Assembly: GCA_965230375.1 (NCBI GenBank)
Contig: CBDDKU010000025.1
Coordinates: 62,001-126,000, forward strand
Direction of reading: 5' to 3'
Origin: CBDDKU01 sp965230375
Lineage (GTDB): Bacteria; Bacteroidota; Bacteroidia; Flavobacteriales_D; Cryomorphaceae
Length of the DNA stretch: 64,000 nucleotides
The position numbers and the translations under genes were made by a program. The notes below the pieces were generated by a model. It was not told where the DNA came from. It saw only the letters and a program-made list of their open reading frames with translations, and ran no database searches. Of the stretch, positions 51,483 through 60,969 are shown one piece after another; positions within the stretch are counted from its first letter, which is position 1, and the number at the start of each line of letters is the position of its first letter.

Positions 51483-52058
51483 CTAAGGAAAGCATAAATA
51501 ATTCGAGCTCGTTCCGCATGCAGTGGGACAGGGGAGGCCAGGCTTCCCATTTCCAAGGCCTTCGAGATGGCCATTCATAGCTTTGTACGCTTGGGCTTCA
51601 AAATTCCCGCTCTCTTGCGCAACATAAGTAAGCATGATTCCCTCAGCTTTGGCTGTAGCCAAAAGCCCTTCAATCAAGCTTCTATTGATATCGGATACAA
51701 ATCCTGTTCGAGCCGATGTATAGTTTTTACATTTAATCAAAGCCTGACTTTTGTTTAAACCAACATTTGAAGGCTTTACACCGGTTACTCCGCTAAACAT
51801 CCGATAGGTTCCAGAATGGGCAACGTTTTGGTGCATCTCCCCACCAGAAGCATCAATACCAATAATCATGGTTGAGATATCTCCATTTCCGTCTATGACG
51901 GGATAAACTCTAATGCCAGCACATTTATCGTTTTTGAGGATTTGAGCTACCGTCGCTTTATCGAAGTACGTTAATGGAAAAAAGCTATCAGCCTGTCCGT
52001 TCCCGGATTTATTGGAACAACAAGACATCAAAATGAGACACAGCAAGATGTTTTTCAT
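51483..52058 (-). CDS. Predicted lipoprotein of unknown function
   Basis: A 191-residue protein with a lipoprotein signal (LILMSC, Cys13). The mature part has no recognised domain; it contains 'RVYPVIDGNGDISTMIIGIDASG' and ends in a Cys-rich tail PCPTACG…YLCFP, suggesting disulfides outside the cytoplasm. It precedes the cyclase gene by 86 bases on the same strand and could be a partner of its periplasmic sensor, which is inference. A TACCCC/GGGGTA hairpin lies about 56 bases upstream of its start codon. Confidence 0.7.
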   Translation of the reverse strand: MKNILLCLILMSCCSNKSGNGQADSFFPLTYFDKATVAQILKNDKCAGIRVYPVIDGNGDISTMIIGIDASGGEMHQNVAHSGTYRMFSGVTGVKPSNVGLNKSQALIKCKNYTSARTGFVSDINRSLIEGLLATAKAEGIMLTYVAQESGNFEAQAYKAMNGHLEGLGNGKPGLPCPTACGTSSNYLCFP

Positions 52059-52318
52059 GATTACGAGTTTTGGTTGGTCGGTGGTTTAAAATACTAAAAA
52101 TAATAGTCGGAAATACCCCTTTAACGGGGTAATGGGTTGAAAAACAGGATAGGGGAAGGGTGATAACATCGTGAAGCTTAGCGAAAATGGGCATCACATG
52201 TCAAAATTTAGCTTTAGTCGGTCAAACAATAAACTTCACCTACTAGGACAATTCACGTAAAGCATAAAAAAACCGCGAGGTATTCTCCCGCGGTTCATTT
52301 TGAGAAAACTTGTTGGGA
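52059..52318. other. Intergenic region with two hairpins
   Basis: 260 bases with no reading frame of note. It contains TACCCC (52114-52119) / GGGGTA (52126-52131), of unknown role, and the terminator at 52271-52295 that serves the S51-type gene from the other side. Confidence 0.5.
52268..52295 (-). terminator. Rho-independent terminator of the S51-type gene
   Basis: AACCGCG (52271-52277) pairs with CGCGGTT (52289-52295); on the minus strand the hairpin is followed by a run of seven T, 24 bases after the stop codon of the S51-type gene. Confidence 0.85.
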
Positions 52319-53620
52319 CTAGGGCATTTTCACAAATCCCACACGGCCTATGCCTTCTTTTGTCTTCACAAGTAAAATATACTGACCAGGCGATAAAAAG
52401 CTCAAATCAACCAATTGTTCTGTTTTGCCATCCAATACCTTTCGTCCAGCTTGATCGAATACCTGATAATCAGATTCTCCGCTCAGTCCTGAAATGTTCA
52501 TCACGGTAGTTGCTGGATTGGGATGGATAGACAATTCAAGCAAATTGGAGTTTCTAACAGATAAAATACAATCGGGAGCGATTGGCTCAGGCTCACGTGT
52601 CAACTCGCCATTGACGGCGTACCAATTTTCCCACTCTCCACCTTCTCCATTGTTCCAATCGTTGAGGTCAAAGTAGTTGGCACCATCCGTCGTGGCTGGT
52701 ACTTTATATACCTTTACCGCTTCATTAGAACGGTCCCAAGTCAATGGCTGGTTTTCTTCAATGACTTCAGGTCCTTGAGGGTCTTCGCAGTTTGGTTGAA
52801 GAAAATACACTAAGTCAGAGTCATACTCTGGATACTCTCCAAATGCTCGAGCTAACCCGTCTTCCCCAATTGCTATAGCGCAATATTCATTAGGAGCCAT
52901 CCCTTTTGCGTAGATATCTTGATCAACACCGAGTCGCGCCATAAAGGTGAAAATCCGACCGTAGCGGATACGGTCTGGGTCATTCAAGTGGGTTTCAGTG
53001 ATCACGTTTTCCATAAAAGGAGCTTCGATAAAATCGTCCCAGCCCAGTATTAAACTACTGTCAAAAGGATTCGCAAGTGCTTCTTCTTGTGTAATTGTAC
53101 CCGCTTGGGCCCCAAAATAACCTTGTCCAAGAACAGCACACCCAGCTGAAATACCCCCAACAGGTCCACCTATATTGTTGAGCAAATTGTTGATCGCGTC
53201 TTCTACTCCTGTGCCTTTCCAATAGTTGACGTATGTGGCTTGATTTCCACCAGCCATCCAAATGGCCTCGGCGTTATTGAGTTTATCCAAAACGTAAGGA
53301 TCGGTAGAAGCTTCTTCCGAGTTAAAAATAATGGTTTCAACTGAGTTTACTGTCACTCCAAGTTCGGAGTACATATAATCATTGTATCCATCGCTACCAG
53401 ACGTGCGAATTACCACGACATCTCCGCCATTGGCTTTTTCCAGGAACCAAATCATGGCCTCGTCGCTTTCGCCAGCACCTCCCATCAGACAGAGCCCAAA
53501 TTCTGGCTGGACATCGACATTTTCAGTATTGCCAGTGAAATAGCTGGTGAAGGATTGTGAAATAGCCGATATACTTGTTATAACAAAGGCTGCAAGGCAA
53601 ATAGTTTTGGTAAATGACAT
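52319..53620 (-). CDS. Cyanophycinase-like S51 peptidase with T9SS type A sorting domain
   Basis: A 433-residue secreted protein: signal peptide (1-22), then a class-I-glutaminase-like fold (~40-270) with GGAGESDEAM, WMAGGNQATYV and the nucleophile elbow GGISAGCAVLG (Ser ~158). These are hallmarks of the cyanophycinase/peptidase E (S51) family, which cleaves Asp-containing peptide bonds. A linker and a type A T9SS tail ('LSIHPNPATTVMNISG') follow. Export to the surface is therefore expected; its natural substrate is unknown. Its stop is followed by a terminator; no other gene shares its transcript. Confidence 0.88.
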   Translation of the reverse strand: MSFTKTICLAAFVITSISAISQSFTSYFTGNTENVDVQPEFGLCLMGGAGESDEAMIWFLEKANGGDVVVIRTSGSDGYNDYMYSELGVTVNSVETIIFNSEEASTDPYVLDKLNNAEAIWMAGGNQATYVNYWKGTGVEDAINNLLNNIGGPVGGISAGCAVLGQGYFGAQAGTITQEEALANPFDSSLILGWDDFIEAPFMENVITETHLNDPDRIRYGRIFTFMARLGVDQDIYAKGMAPNEYCAIAIGEDGLARAFGEYPEYDSDLVYFLQPNCEDPQGPEVIEENQPLTWDRSNEAVKVYKVPATTDGANYFDLNDWNNGEGGEWENWYAVNGELTREPEPIAPDCILSVRNSNLLELSIHPNPATTVMNISGLSGESDYQVFDQAGRKVLDGKTEQLVDLSFLSPGQYILLVKTKEGIGRVGFVKMP

Positions 53621-53829
53621 GGGTAAATCTTTGCCATAAATATGTGAAGGGTTTGCGAAACGTCAAAAGGAAACTGAAAGCAAGTCGACTGCTCTTGTCT
53701 AAAAACCTAGAATCTACTGAATTTTATCAATGCCTACTTTCCTAGAATTTCGATGGCTTTGCCGCTCGCCAGATCATCAATCAATTTGACGTGAATGCTT
53801 TTCAATGAAGTCATGAAAAGTAAATCATC

Positions 53830-55305
53830 TTACTTTGAATTTAGCTTTAGCCTTTCACTTATGATAGCTTCATCACAGACTACTGACACCAAATAGTAAC
53901 CATCTGCGAGGTTGGGTAAATCCACTTTAAACTCATGCGACCCGGTTCCAAGATTTCCCAGAGTCTCTGAAAAAACAACATCACCTTTTGGGCTTGTTAG
54001 TTGTAGCATAGTCCTGCCTGGTTTAGAAAGTTCGAAACTGACAGTGACGTTCTCAAAAGCCGGGTTAGGGAAGATTTCAACACCTAGAAGTGCCGATTCA
54101 GCTTCTTCAAGGTCCAGAATTATTTGGTTGACATTGGCGCCACCAAGTACTTCTGAGAATTCGATTATACCGATATCAAGAATTAGCTCCATATCATTTC
54201 CTTCTTCATCAATTCCGTACACATGACAGTAAGCATTTTCGAGTAGTCCATCTCCCCATGAATCCATTAGCCAGACTTGGTAGCAGCCCAAATCGGGCAA
54301 GAAATAGTCTCTCTCAATGAGCGCATTGGCACCCAGGTCGCCCCAATTACCATCACTCACCACGACATTATCATTCTCATCCAGAATGTAAAATGAAAAA
54401 TCTTCGGGGTACATATCAGATTGGAGTTCGAGCCTAATATGCGAAGAGCTCGGGACAGCCAAATAGCCAACACTGATGGTATCATTCGATGAATTACCAT
54501 CAATTGAATCGATGTACAGAATGAGTTCTTGACCAGGGTTTGGGCTTACAGTACCAAGGTTGATGGATTCGGATTCAAAAGTTGCCAGACTTCCAGTCCA
54601 TTCTACATCAACTGCAGGAATGCCACCTTCAGAAAGGATTTGAACTGAAGTTAAGGTATCCGTTCCGACGTTTACGATGTCTATCACCACTTCGCCCAAA
54701 TCACAGTTGAATTCATTTCCATTCGCGTAGAATAAAGCGGCATCATTTGGCTCTAACTCTGGGCAGTTATTGTTCTCAATAAATGACCAGTGACTTTGCG
54801 CTGAAAGAAGACCGGTCTCAGTTACGAATCCATTGGGGCATATGGTCAGAACCGAAGGGTAGTCATCGATTTCATAATTCTCAGCAACTTCATTGCTTTC
54901 GATGACGGGAAAAGGTGTGTCTTGTGTCCAGTTGCCGTGGGTTGTGAAATTGCATCCAGGATCTGCAGTTAAGCAAAGTAAATTGGTATTAGGATCTCCT
55001 TCAATCATCAAGACAATCACATTTCCACCACTCTCTACACCGTTTAATTCATGTAGAGTTTTCAAAGCACCTTCGCCATTTACACCATTGATTGCTCCAT
55101 TGTGGTATGCCCAAGAAGATTCACTCCATGTAGCCATGAAATATACGACTACGTAGTACTCTTCTGCCAGATAGTCGTACAAGGTGTGTGATACACCATC
55201 TAAATCTGTCACTTCAAAATTTGGAGCCATAGATCCGTTTGGAATTTGTGCTGAGACAAATCCCGGAAATAAGAGAATGAATACGTAAATCAATTGTTTC
55301 ATCAA
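53830..55305 (-). CDS. T9SS redoxin paralogue with degenerate SxxS active site
   Basis: A 491-residue secreted protein: signal peptide (1-19), a thioredoxin/AhpC-TSA-like domain (~25-180), then a beta-rich region including two CARDB-like or NHL-like stretches, and a type A sorting tail ('VEIFPNPAFENVTVSF'). Where the related redoxin at 58707 has CPGC before WSYH, this protein reads SESS before WAYH, so both redox cysteines are serine. The N-terminal 'SMAPNFEVTDLDGVSHTLYDYL' resembles the paralogue's corresponding stretch. It follows the CotH gene by 25 bases and is probably cotranscribed with it. A chaperone or binding role instead of redox catalysis is plausible. Confidence 0.8.
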   Translation of the reverse strand: MMKQLIYVFILLFPGFVSAQIPNGSMAPNFEVTDLDGVSHTLYDYLAEEYYVVVYFMATWSESSWAYHNGAINGVNGEGALKTLHELNGVESGGNVIVLMIEGDPNTNLLCLTADPGCNFTTHGNWTQDTPFPVIESNEVAENYEIDDYPSVLTICPNGFVTETGLLSAQSHWSFIENNNCPELEPNDAALFYANGNEFNCDLGEVVIDIVNVGTDTLTSVQILSEGGIPAVDVEWTGSLATFESESINLGTVSPNPGQELILYIDSIDGNSSNDTISVGYLAVPSSSHIRLELQSDMYPEDFSFYILDENDNVVVSDGNWGDLGANALIERDYFLPDLGCYQVWLMDSWGDGLLENAYCHVYGIDEEGNDMELILDIGIIEFSEVLGGANVNQIILDLEEAESALLGVEIFPNPAFENVTVSFELSKPGRTMLQLTSPKGDVVFSETLGNLGTGSHEFKVDLPNLADGYYLVSVVCDEAIISERLKLNSK

Positions 55306-55330
55306 TCAATTCTTATTGAATACCAGCACA

Positions 55331-57862
55331 TCATTGGGCATACATTAGTTTTATGGTGCTAGGCGTTCCATCTACTACCATTTGGATGAAATACATACCA
55401 GAGCTCAAATTGAAGTTTTCGAAATCGACCTTTAATGTGAAAGAGCCCGGAGCGTGATTGGCAATACTTGCCAGTTCGGCAATTTGAACACCGCTCTCCG
55501 CAAAAAGATTTACTCTTACTTCACTGTTTTGATCTAAGTTGTAATGGATTGTCGTAAAGTCATTAAAGACATTTGGCTGCGCCTTTATTTGAACTTCCTC
55601 GCTTTGTCTTTCTTCAATATCTAGAGTGAAATTGAAATGGGCTGTCACCGTATTTTCAGCATCAAATTGAATACTCGTCGATTGCGATCCGGGACTAGCG
55701 AAGTCGCCATCGTTCGCTGTCCATTCTTCAAACTGGTATCCTTCGGCAGCAGAATCTACATCAACCAAAACATCGATTCCACCGAAATACTCACCTGTGT
55801 ATGGTAGCTGATCGATTGACAAGGAATTTACCTTCAAGATGGCCGCTTCTGTAGGGTCTGCTGTAAATGTTATGTCGTAGGGTCCTTCAAGGTCGTAGCA
55901 ATCGACCATGCCTTCTGAAAAAGCATCGCATCGCTCAATAATAAACTGGCGCATATCGTCCACATTTTGCAGCCATTCTTCCATAGAGCCTCCCCATCGG
56001 TCTATGTGCCTGGGCATTTCAGGTTCTATCAAACCGACTACTTCATCCAAATAGGTGAGCATGTTGTCGCAACTGAATACTGTGTTTCGCAGATCGACGT
56101 AACGAGATATATAGTACTGATCGGCAATCGGGTTTTGTCGGAGGTGATTCAAAATTTCAATATGTCCGTTTACATCTGGGTCATCATTACCCCAAGGGTC
56201 TAGGATGTTAGGAAGATCATCGACTTGACACGGGGGAGCATCGGGTTCATCAAAGATTATCCCGGTATAGTTGTAATGATAGCCCCAAGTAGCATCATTG
56301 TCCCATAGAATAAAACGATACTGCGGAGCTGTCGTTTCTGGATTTGTTCCGCGCCACCATCCACAGTTCCAATTCAACCAATCTACACACACGCTTACCG
56401 AGTTGGCAATGACGTAGTCGACTAAACTCGTCCAGTCATAAATTGATGTTGCCTGCTCAAAATTGGCTGGATCTGTCATGTCGTTTGCCAATACCCAATC
56501 GTGAAATTCCTGCCAATCAGCTAAGGCTTGATTTCCGCCGTATTGAGCCCATGTACTTCCCCACGTGAGAAGGTATTGGATGTCGTACTTACCGCTACCG
56601 TAATACTCTTTGGTAAAATCACTATCGGCGGGTTTTTCTCTCAGGTCATAGACTCCCCAGTATTGACCATTCAGATAAAGAATGTACTTTTCACTGATTC
56701 TGGTGTCTACGTTCATCCCCCCGATAATGCACATATTGTCTAGGTAGGCATCTCTGATGTTTGCCCCTCCACCTGGCCAGTTACTTCCATCGGGATAGTT
56801 GTCATCACCAGCTGCACGAAGAATAAGCCTTTGAAATCGATCCCGATCCGATAGTTCGAAAAGCTGCTCACGAAGTTTTCCGCGTATTCCCATTTCGTCT
56901 CGACAAACAATATCAAGGCTCCGCTGATTGTTTGCCCATGAAGCTTGACCGTGTTTATTGAATTCACCGCTCGCTCTAGCTACCCGATTTCCTTCGAGAG
57001 AAAAAATCTCTGTTGTCCCCTTAGGCTCAATTTGGTTATTCCCATTGGCCAAGACATCCAATGCGGTACCAGCAATTGAAATGACCGGAAGGCTGTGCTC
57101 TTCATTGATTAGGTATGTGTTAAATACCTGAAAGCTGGGCAGAATGTCGGGATCTTGCGCTACCGCATAAGCTTTAATGACGGTGGTTTCATTAACGGTG
57201 ATTGGTCCGTTGTATACTTGCGCCAAGGTGCTTGGCCTTTTTCCATCTGTGGTGTAATAGATAGTTGAGTTGGGCTCATTATTTATTATTGAAACAGTCA
57301 CCGATCCCGAGTAATGACCTGCTTCAACATCCATATCTGGGCGCTCAGCATAACGGATAAAAGTGGTGTTTGAATTATTTGTTTCGCCCGGGCTATCATT
57401 AGTGAATATGCGCCATTCGTCATCACCGTCAGTTTTTCTACCGATGGTGTGCGAGAGCTGAGTTTTGGTAAGTGTTACGCCATCTATGATGTTAAGCGAA
57501 GGATCGCTCAGTACAATGCTTTCAGGATTGTTCTTCGTCTGTGTAAGCTTGAAATTGGGGTGGTTGGCTATTCCCCTTCCATCGGGATAGAAAAGACTGA
57601 AACCACCTGGTTCGATCGTTATGCCTGATGGAATTTGATATTTCCCGAGGTTCTCTGGGTCGTCTGTAAGATAGTATCCGCTCAGATTGACGGCCACATC
57701 ACCAGTATTGTATAGTTCAATCCAGTCTTCATAATTGCCATAATCATCCAAATGCAAGTTTAGGTTCGAGCAAGTGTATTCGTTTATAACCACTTGCCCG
57801 CTACAAATTGCCGGTAGCAGTACAAACAGAAAGGATACATACTTCAGCACAGGAATATTCAT
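55331..57862 (-). CDS. Secreted lamin-tail / CotH-kinase protein with T9SS type A sorting domain
   Basis: An 843-residue protein: signal peptide (1-22); lamin-tail domain (~24-150, 'VVINEYTCSN' to 'YEDWIELYNTGD'); a chitobiase/beta-hexosaminidase C-terminal-type Ig fold (~170-235); a CotH protein-kinase domain (~255-560, with 'LPVISIAG', the glycine-rich 'EFNKHGQASW' and catalytic 'LWDNDATWGY'); an InlB-like beta repeat (~690-760); and a type A sorting tail. CotH kinases phosphorylate secreted proteins in Bacillus spores; the target here is unknown. The first gene of a two-gene unit with the SxxS redoxin. Confidence 0.9.
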   Translation of the reverse strand: MNIPVLKYVSFLFVLLPAICSGQVVINEYTCSNLNLHLDDYGNYEDWIELYNTGDVAVNLSGYYLTDDPENLGKYQIPSGITIEPGGFSLFYPDGRGIANHPNFKLTQTKNNPESIVLSDPSLNIIDGVTLTKTQLSHTIGRKTDGDDEWRIFTNDSPGETNNSNTTFIRYAERPDMDVEAGHYSGSVTVSIINNEPNSTIYYTTDGKRPSTLAQVYNGPITVNETTVIKAYAVAQDPDILPSFQVFNTYLINEEHSLPVISIAGTALDVLANGNNQIEPKGTTEIFSLEGNRVARASGEFNKHGQASWANNQRSLDIVCRDEMGIRGKLREQLFELSDRDRFQRLILRAAGDDNYPDGSNWPGGGANIRDAYLDNMCIIGGMNVDTRISEKYILYLNGQYWGVYDLREKPADSDFTKEYYGSGKYDIQYLLTWGSTWAQYGGNQALADWQEFHDWVLANDMTDPANFEQATSIYDWTSLVDYVIANSVSVCVDWLNWNCGWWRGTNPETTAPQYRFILWDNDATWGYHYNYTGIIFDEPDAPPCQVDDLPNILDPWGNDDPDVNGHIEILNHLRQNPIADQYYISRYVDLRNTVFSCDNMLTYLDEVVGLIEPEMPRHIDRWGGSMEEWLQNVDDMRQFIIERCDAFSEGMVDCYDLEGPYDITFTADPTEAAILKVNSLSIDQLPYTGEYFGGIDVLVDVDSAAEGYQFEEWTANDGDFASPGSQSTSIQFDAENTVTAHFNFTLDIEERQSEEVQIKAQPNVFNDFTTIHYNLDQNSEVRVNLFAESGVQIAELASIANHAPGSFTLKVDFENFNLSSGMYFIQMVVDGTPSTIKLMYAQ

Positions 57863-58022
57863 CTGAGAATTGTGTAAGACTTGACCGCTAAGAATGGGTT
57901 GGCTTAAATATACAAAACGCTATATTCTGTCCTTTCGGACTTGTCATTTTCTAGATTTGACTAGACATAGCGGCAGAATGTGAAGGGTGAAGCTCGATGG
58001 AGTTACGACCTAAATAGTGTTC

Positions 58023-58691
58023 TCAAAGCTGGTATTCTACTTGTTCACTTCCCGAATTAAAAATATGCGGATAGTGCTCTACAAGCTTAGCAATCATAAA
58101 GTCTAAAGGAACATCGTCGAAAAATCCATAGTCGTCGGTGTATTCCATAAACTGGTTTCCATCGCTGTTAAAAGCTTGCAGAAAGGAGTTGTTTTGACCA
58201 TCAAATTCGAGTGGCTCAACGTGTAGTTTCTCGCAGAGAGTTTTGTTGAAGGCCGGTGAACACTTCAGCCATTTCCCGTCCAAATAGATATTGACCATTC
58301 CGTGAGGAGACAGTTCGTTAGATCCGAATTTCTCAGTTAATCTCTCGACGGCGATATGGTTCTTTACTTTACCTAAATGGAGTCTGGCCGGAATACCTAA
58401 GCCACGCAAGGCAGCGATTAATATGATGGATTTTTCAACACAGTTTCCACTCTCGCGGTTCACTAAATTGCTAGCGATATAGTTGTCCGGTGAAAGACTG
58501 ATGTGATAGGGGTTGTACTTCCACCCATCGCGAACGCGCTCGTAAAGGGCTATCGCTCGATCCTTATCAGAAAGGTCTGCCTGTCGGTAAGGCTCAATTA
58601 AGTCTTGTATGGATTTTGAATCTAAGTCGAAAAAATACGACGACTCGGTATAATTCATGAGTTCAGAAATCAAGGGTGAGCGAACTGTCAA
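58023..58691 (-). CDS. Transglutaminase-like peptidase-fold protein
   Basis: A 222-residue cytoplasmic-looking protein (no signal). The transglutaminase-like core shows the nucleophile in ESGNCVEKS (Cys84) and the His in LSPHGMVNIYL (His130); the third position, normally Asp, lies in WLKCSPAFN and is not an obvious acid. The fold may act as a cysteine peptidase, amidase, or binding protein. The start is uncertain: TTG 58691 (used), another TTG, or ATG 58658. It lies 15 bases after the CxxC redoxin gene, so both probably share a transcript, though only the redoxin carries a T9SS tail. Confidence 0.78.
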   Translation of the reverse strand: MTVRSPLISELMNYTESSYFFDLDSKSIQDLIEPYRQADLSDKDRAIALYERVRDGWKYNPYHISLSPDNYIASNLVNRESGNCVEKSIILIAALRGLGIPARLHLGKVKNHIAVERLTEKFGSNELSPHGMVNIYLDGKWLKCSPAFNKTLCEKLHVEPLEFDGQNNSFLQAFNSDGNQFMEYTDDYGFFDDVPLDFMIAKLVEHYPHIFNSGSEQVEYQL

Positions 58692-58706
58692 GCCTTATGG
58701 TTTCAA

Positions 58707-59483
58707 TCAATTTACGTAAAACCGCTTGACGACAACACCGTAGTTCGTTTCAAAACGAAATAGATATACTCCAGTGTTCATTTCTCTCAGGGCAATATTC
58801 GATGATGAAACGGCGTCGATACTTTGTACGACTTCCCCAACGATATTCATCACCTGTATTGATGTTATTTTCCTGTATCGGTCTACAACCAAGCTGTTTG
58901 AAACATTGTTGAAATAGACATTTCCGAGATCTAAAACTTCTTCAACTGGGAGCAAAGCCTGGCATTCATTTACCTTTTCGTATAGCTGCGCTTCTGTTTC
59001 ATTCGTCATAATGCGTTCCAAAATTCGGTTCGGACATACTTTGTATATGACGGGGTAGAAATTGACGTTGTAATCCACGAAAACGCCGCGGTCGGGATCT
59101 TCCACATCAAAGATGGGGTAGGGCGTTCCTTCCAACCAATTTCCTTGTGTAGTCCATGGAGGTCCATCTCCGATAAAGGCTTCGTGGTGATTCCACTGGT
59201 CGTGCTCAAGCGCCAGAACCATGATTTCATCGGTTCCTTCTGGACCGTAAGCATTGTATAGGTTCTTTAATTTATTGGTCTGGTGGTAGCTCCAGCATCC
59301 TGGGCAGTGGGCTGCGAAAATTTCTATAAAGACTGTCTTGCCTTCATCGAGGTAGTCATAGAGCGTATGCTCCGTTCCATAATAGTCGGTTAAAGTAAAA
59401 TCAGGAGCAGTGAGCCCATCGCTAAGCTGCGCTGTCCCACTTACACCGATAAACAAGGAGAGAAGGAGTATTACATTTTTCAT
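58707..59483 (-). CDS. Secreted thioredoxin-like protein with CPGC motif and T9SS type A tail
   Basis: A 258-residue protein: signal peptide (1-18), a thioredoxin/redoxin domain (~22-170) with the active site HCPGCWSYH (Cys ~59 and ~62), and a short type A-like C-terminal sorting domain (last ~70 residues, ending VVKRFYV). It could reduce or isomerise disulfides in surface proteins. It is a clear relative of the redoxin at 53830, whose cysteines are lost. First gene of a unit with the transglutaminase-like gene. Confidence 0.85.
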   Translation of the reverse strand: MKNVILLLSLFIGVSGTAQLSDGLTAPDFTLTDYYGTEHTLYDYLDEGKTVFIEIFAAHCPGCWSYHQTNKLKNLYNAYGPEGTDEIMVLALEHDQWNHHEAFIGDGPPWTTQGNWLEGTPYPIFDVEDPDRGVFVDYNVNFYPVIYKVCPNRILERIMTNETEAQLYEKVNECQALLPVEEVLDLGNVYFNNVSNSLVVDRYRKITSIQVMNIVGEVVQSIDAVSSSNIALREMNTGVYLFRFETNYGVVVKRFYVN

Positions 59484-59712
59484 AGACGCGAATAAATAAC
59501 CGTGACTTATAAAGGTACGGAATATTAAGGGGAGATGCAGTCAATGAAATTTGAATGAACGCAAGTCAATTTGGAACAAAGCACTGGAACCCTCTGGGGA
59601 ACGGCTCAAAAGAGTAGCTAGAATCGAATGATATTCAAGTGAAATTTACAAACCAATTCCCCCTTTTATCCGTACCTTAACGAGTAGAAACCAGTAAAAC
59701 AAAATCCAACAT

Positions 59713-60012
59713 ATGGACAAGACAATAGAACCTGTAAACTTCAACGCGAGCCAAGATTTGATCAACCATGTAGGGGAGATCTTCGATAAGCTAACGAAGT
59801 ACAACGACCGAATTGTAAAGGCCGATATTTACCTCAAATCTCTTCGCGAAACGCCCACTGGAGATAAATCTGTTGAAGTGCGCATTTTCCTTCCGGGAAA
59901 AGACGTGTTTGTAGATCAAGCTGCTGAGAGTTTTGTCTCCGCTGCTCAACAAGCCTTTGACCGTCTCAAGGTGATTCTCACCAAAGAGAAGGAAAAGCAA
60001 CGATCACACTAA
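59713..60012 (+). CDS. hpf: Ribosome hibernation-promoting factor, short form
   Basis: A 99-residue protein matching the HPF/YfiA/RaiA family: N-terminal 'TIEPVNFNASQDLINHVGEIFDKLTKY' start and the Lys/Arg-rich C-terminal helix 'AAQQAFDRLKVILTKEKEK'. It lacks the dimerisation domain of long HPFs, so it would act like the short form, binding the 30S decoding site in stationary phase. No exact -7 element is seen upstream. The 229-base gap before it holds nothing recognisable. Confidence 0.92.
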   Translation: MDKTIEPVNFNASQDLINHVGEIFDKLTKYNDRIVKADIYLKSLRETPTGDKSVEVRIFLPGKDVFVDQAAESFVSAAQQAFDRLKVILTKEKEKQRSH

Positions 60013-60018
60013 ATGAAA

Positions 60019-60969
60019 TTAATCTAGCTTAGCCAATGCCTGAAGAGTGGCTTCGTAGCTCTCTTCGGGTGTGGCGCTAGATGAAGCCTTGTCGAAGGGT
60101 TCGCCTACAATATTCTCGTAGAGCTCGATGTATCGCTGGGTAATCTCATTAACCCACTCATCGCTCATGGATGGCACTTGCTGGCCATCTTTTCCTTGAA
60201 ACCCATTCTCAATCAACCACTCCCGAACGAACTCCTTTGAGAGCTGCTTCTGGCTTTCGCCTTTTGCCTGGCGCTCGGCATAGCCATCGGCATAGAAATA
60301 GCGCGAAGAATCAGGCGTATGGATTTCATCCATCAAAACCACTTTGCCATCGCGGAGACCGAATTCATACTTGGTATCCACCAGAATCAATCCCTTTTGT
60401 GCTGCCATTTCGGTACCGCGCTGAAAGAGTTCGCGGGTATAGCGCTCCATGGTTTCGTAGTGTTCTTGTGGTACGATTCCCTGAGCCAAAATCTCTTCAC
60501 GTGAAATGTCTTCGTCGTGCCCTTCATCAGCCTTGGTAGCTGGGGTGATGATGGGCTCTGGAAACTTATCGTGCTCGTTCATCCCTTCTGGAAGAGCTAC
60601 TCCACAAAGCATTCGCTCACCCGACTTATAGGTTCGCCATGCGTGCCCGGTTAGGTAACCGCGAATAACCATCTCCACCTTAAAGGGCTTGCATCGTTGT
60701 CCGATCGCCACTTGAGGGGCGGGAGTAGCGACTAGCCAGTTTGGGCAGATATCTTCTGTGGCCTTCAGGAAACGGGCGGCAATCTGATTCAAAATCGCTC
60801 CTTTGAATGGGATGGTGCGCGGCAGAATAACGTCAAAAGCAGAGATGCGATCGCTCGCAACCATGACCAAGACTTCGTTGGGAAGGGTGTATACATCACG
60901 CACTTTACCGTGGTATACATGCTCTACTTCAGGGAAATTAAACTCACCTTTTTCATTCATTACCGTCAT
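60019..60969 (-). CDS. purC: Phosphoribosylaminoimidazole-succinocarboxamide synthase
   Basis: A 316-residue SAICAR synthetase, a purine-biosynthesis enzyme that joins CAIR and aspartate using ATP. N-terminal 'HGKVRDVYTLPNEVLVMVASDRISAFDVIL' (in parts), 'VIRGYLTGHAW' and 'ILVDTKYEFGLRDGKVVLMDEIHTPDSSRY' identify it. The C-terminal extension (~270-316) is usual in Bacteroidota. It overlaps phoH by 17 bases and is convergent to hpf, whose stop is seven bases away. Confidence 0.95.
   Translation of the reverse strand: MTVMNEKGEFNFPEVEHVYHGKVRDVYTLPNEVLVMVASDRISAFDVILPRTIPFKGAILNQIAARFLKATEDICPNWLVATPAPQVAIGQRCKPFKVEMVIRGYLTGHAWRTYKSGERMLCGVALPEGMNEHDKFPEPIITPATKADEGHDEDISREEILAQGIVPQEHYETMERYTRELFQRGTEMAAQKGLILVDTKYEFGLRDGKVVLMDEIHTPDSSRYFYADGYAERQAKGESQKQLSKEFVREWLIENGFQGKDGQQVPSMSDEWVNEITQRYIELYENIVGEPFDKASSSATPEESYEATLQALAKLD

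Noticed and set aside
52114..52131. TACCCC/GGGGTA hairpin as a terminator or operator
   Set aside because: Only six pairs, no T run of note, and no gene ending nearby to need it.
53734..53814. A 26-codon minus-strand frame after the SxxS redoxin gene
   Set aside because: Too short to judge, no family and no visible promoter of its own.
60171..60539. A 122-codon plus-strand frame inside purC
   Set aside because: Antisense to a conserved biosynthesis gene, with no recognisable protein pattern.
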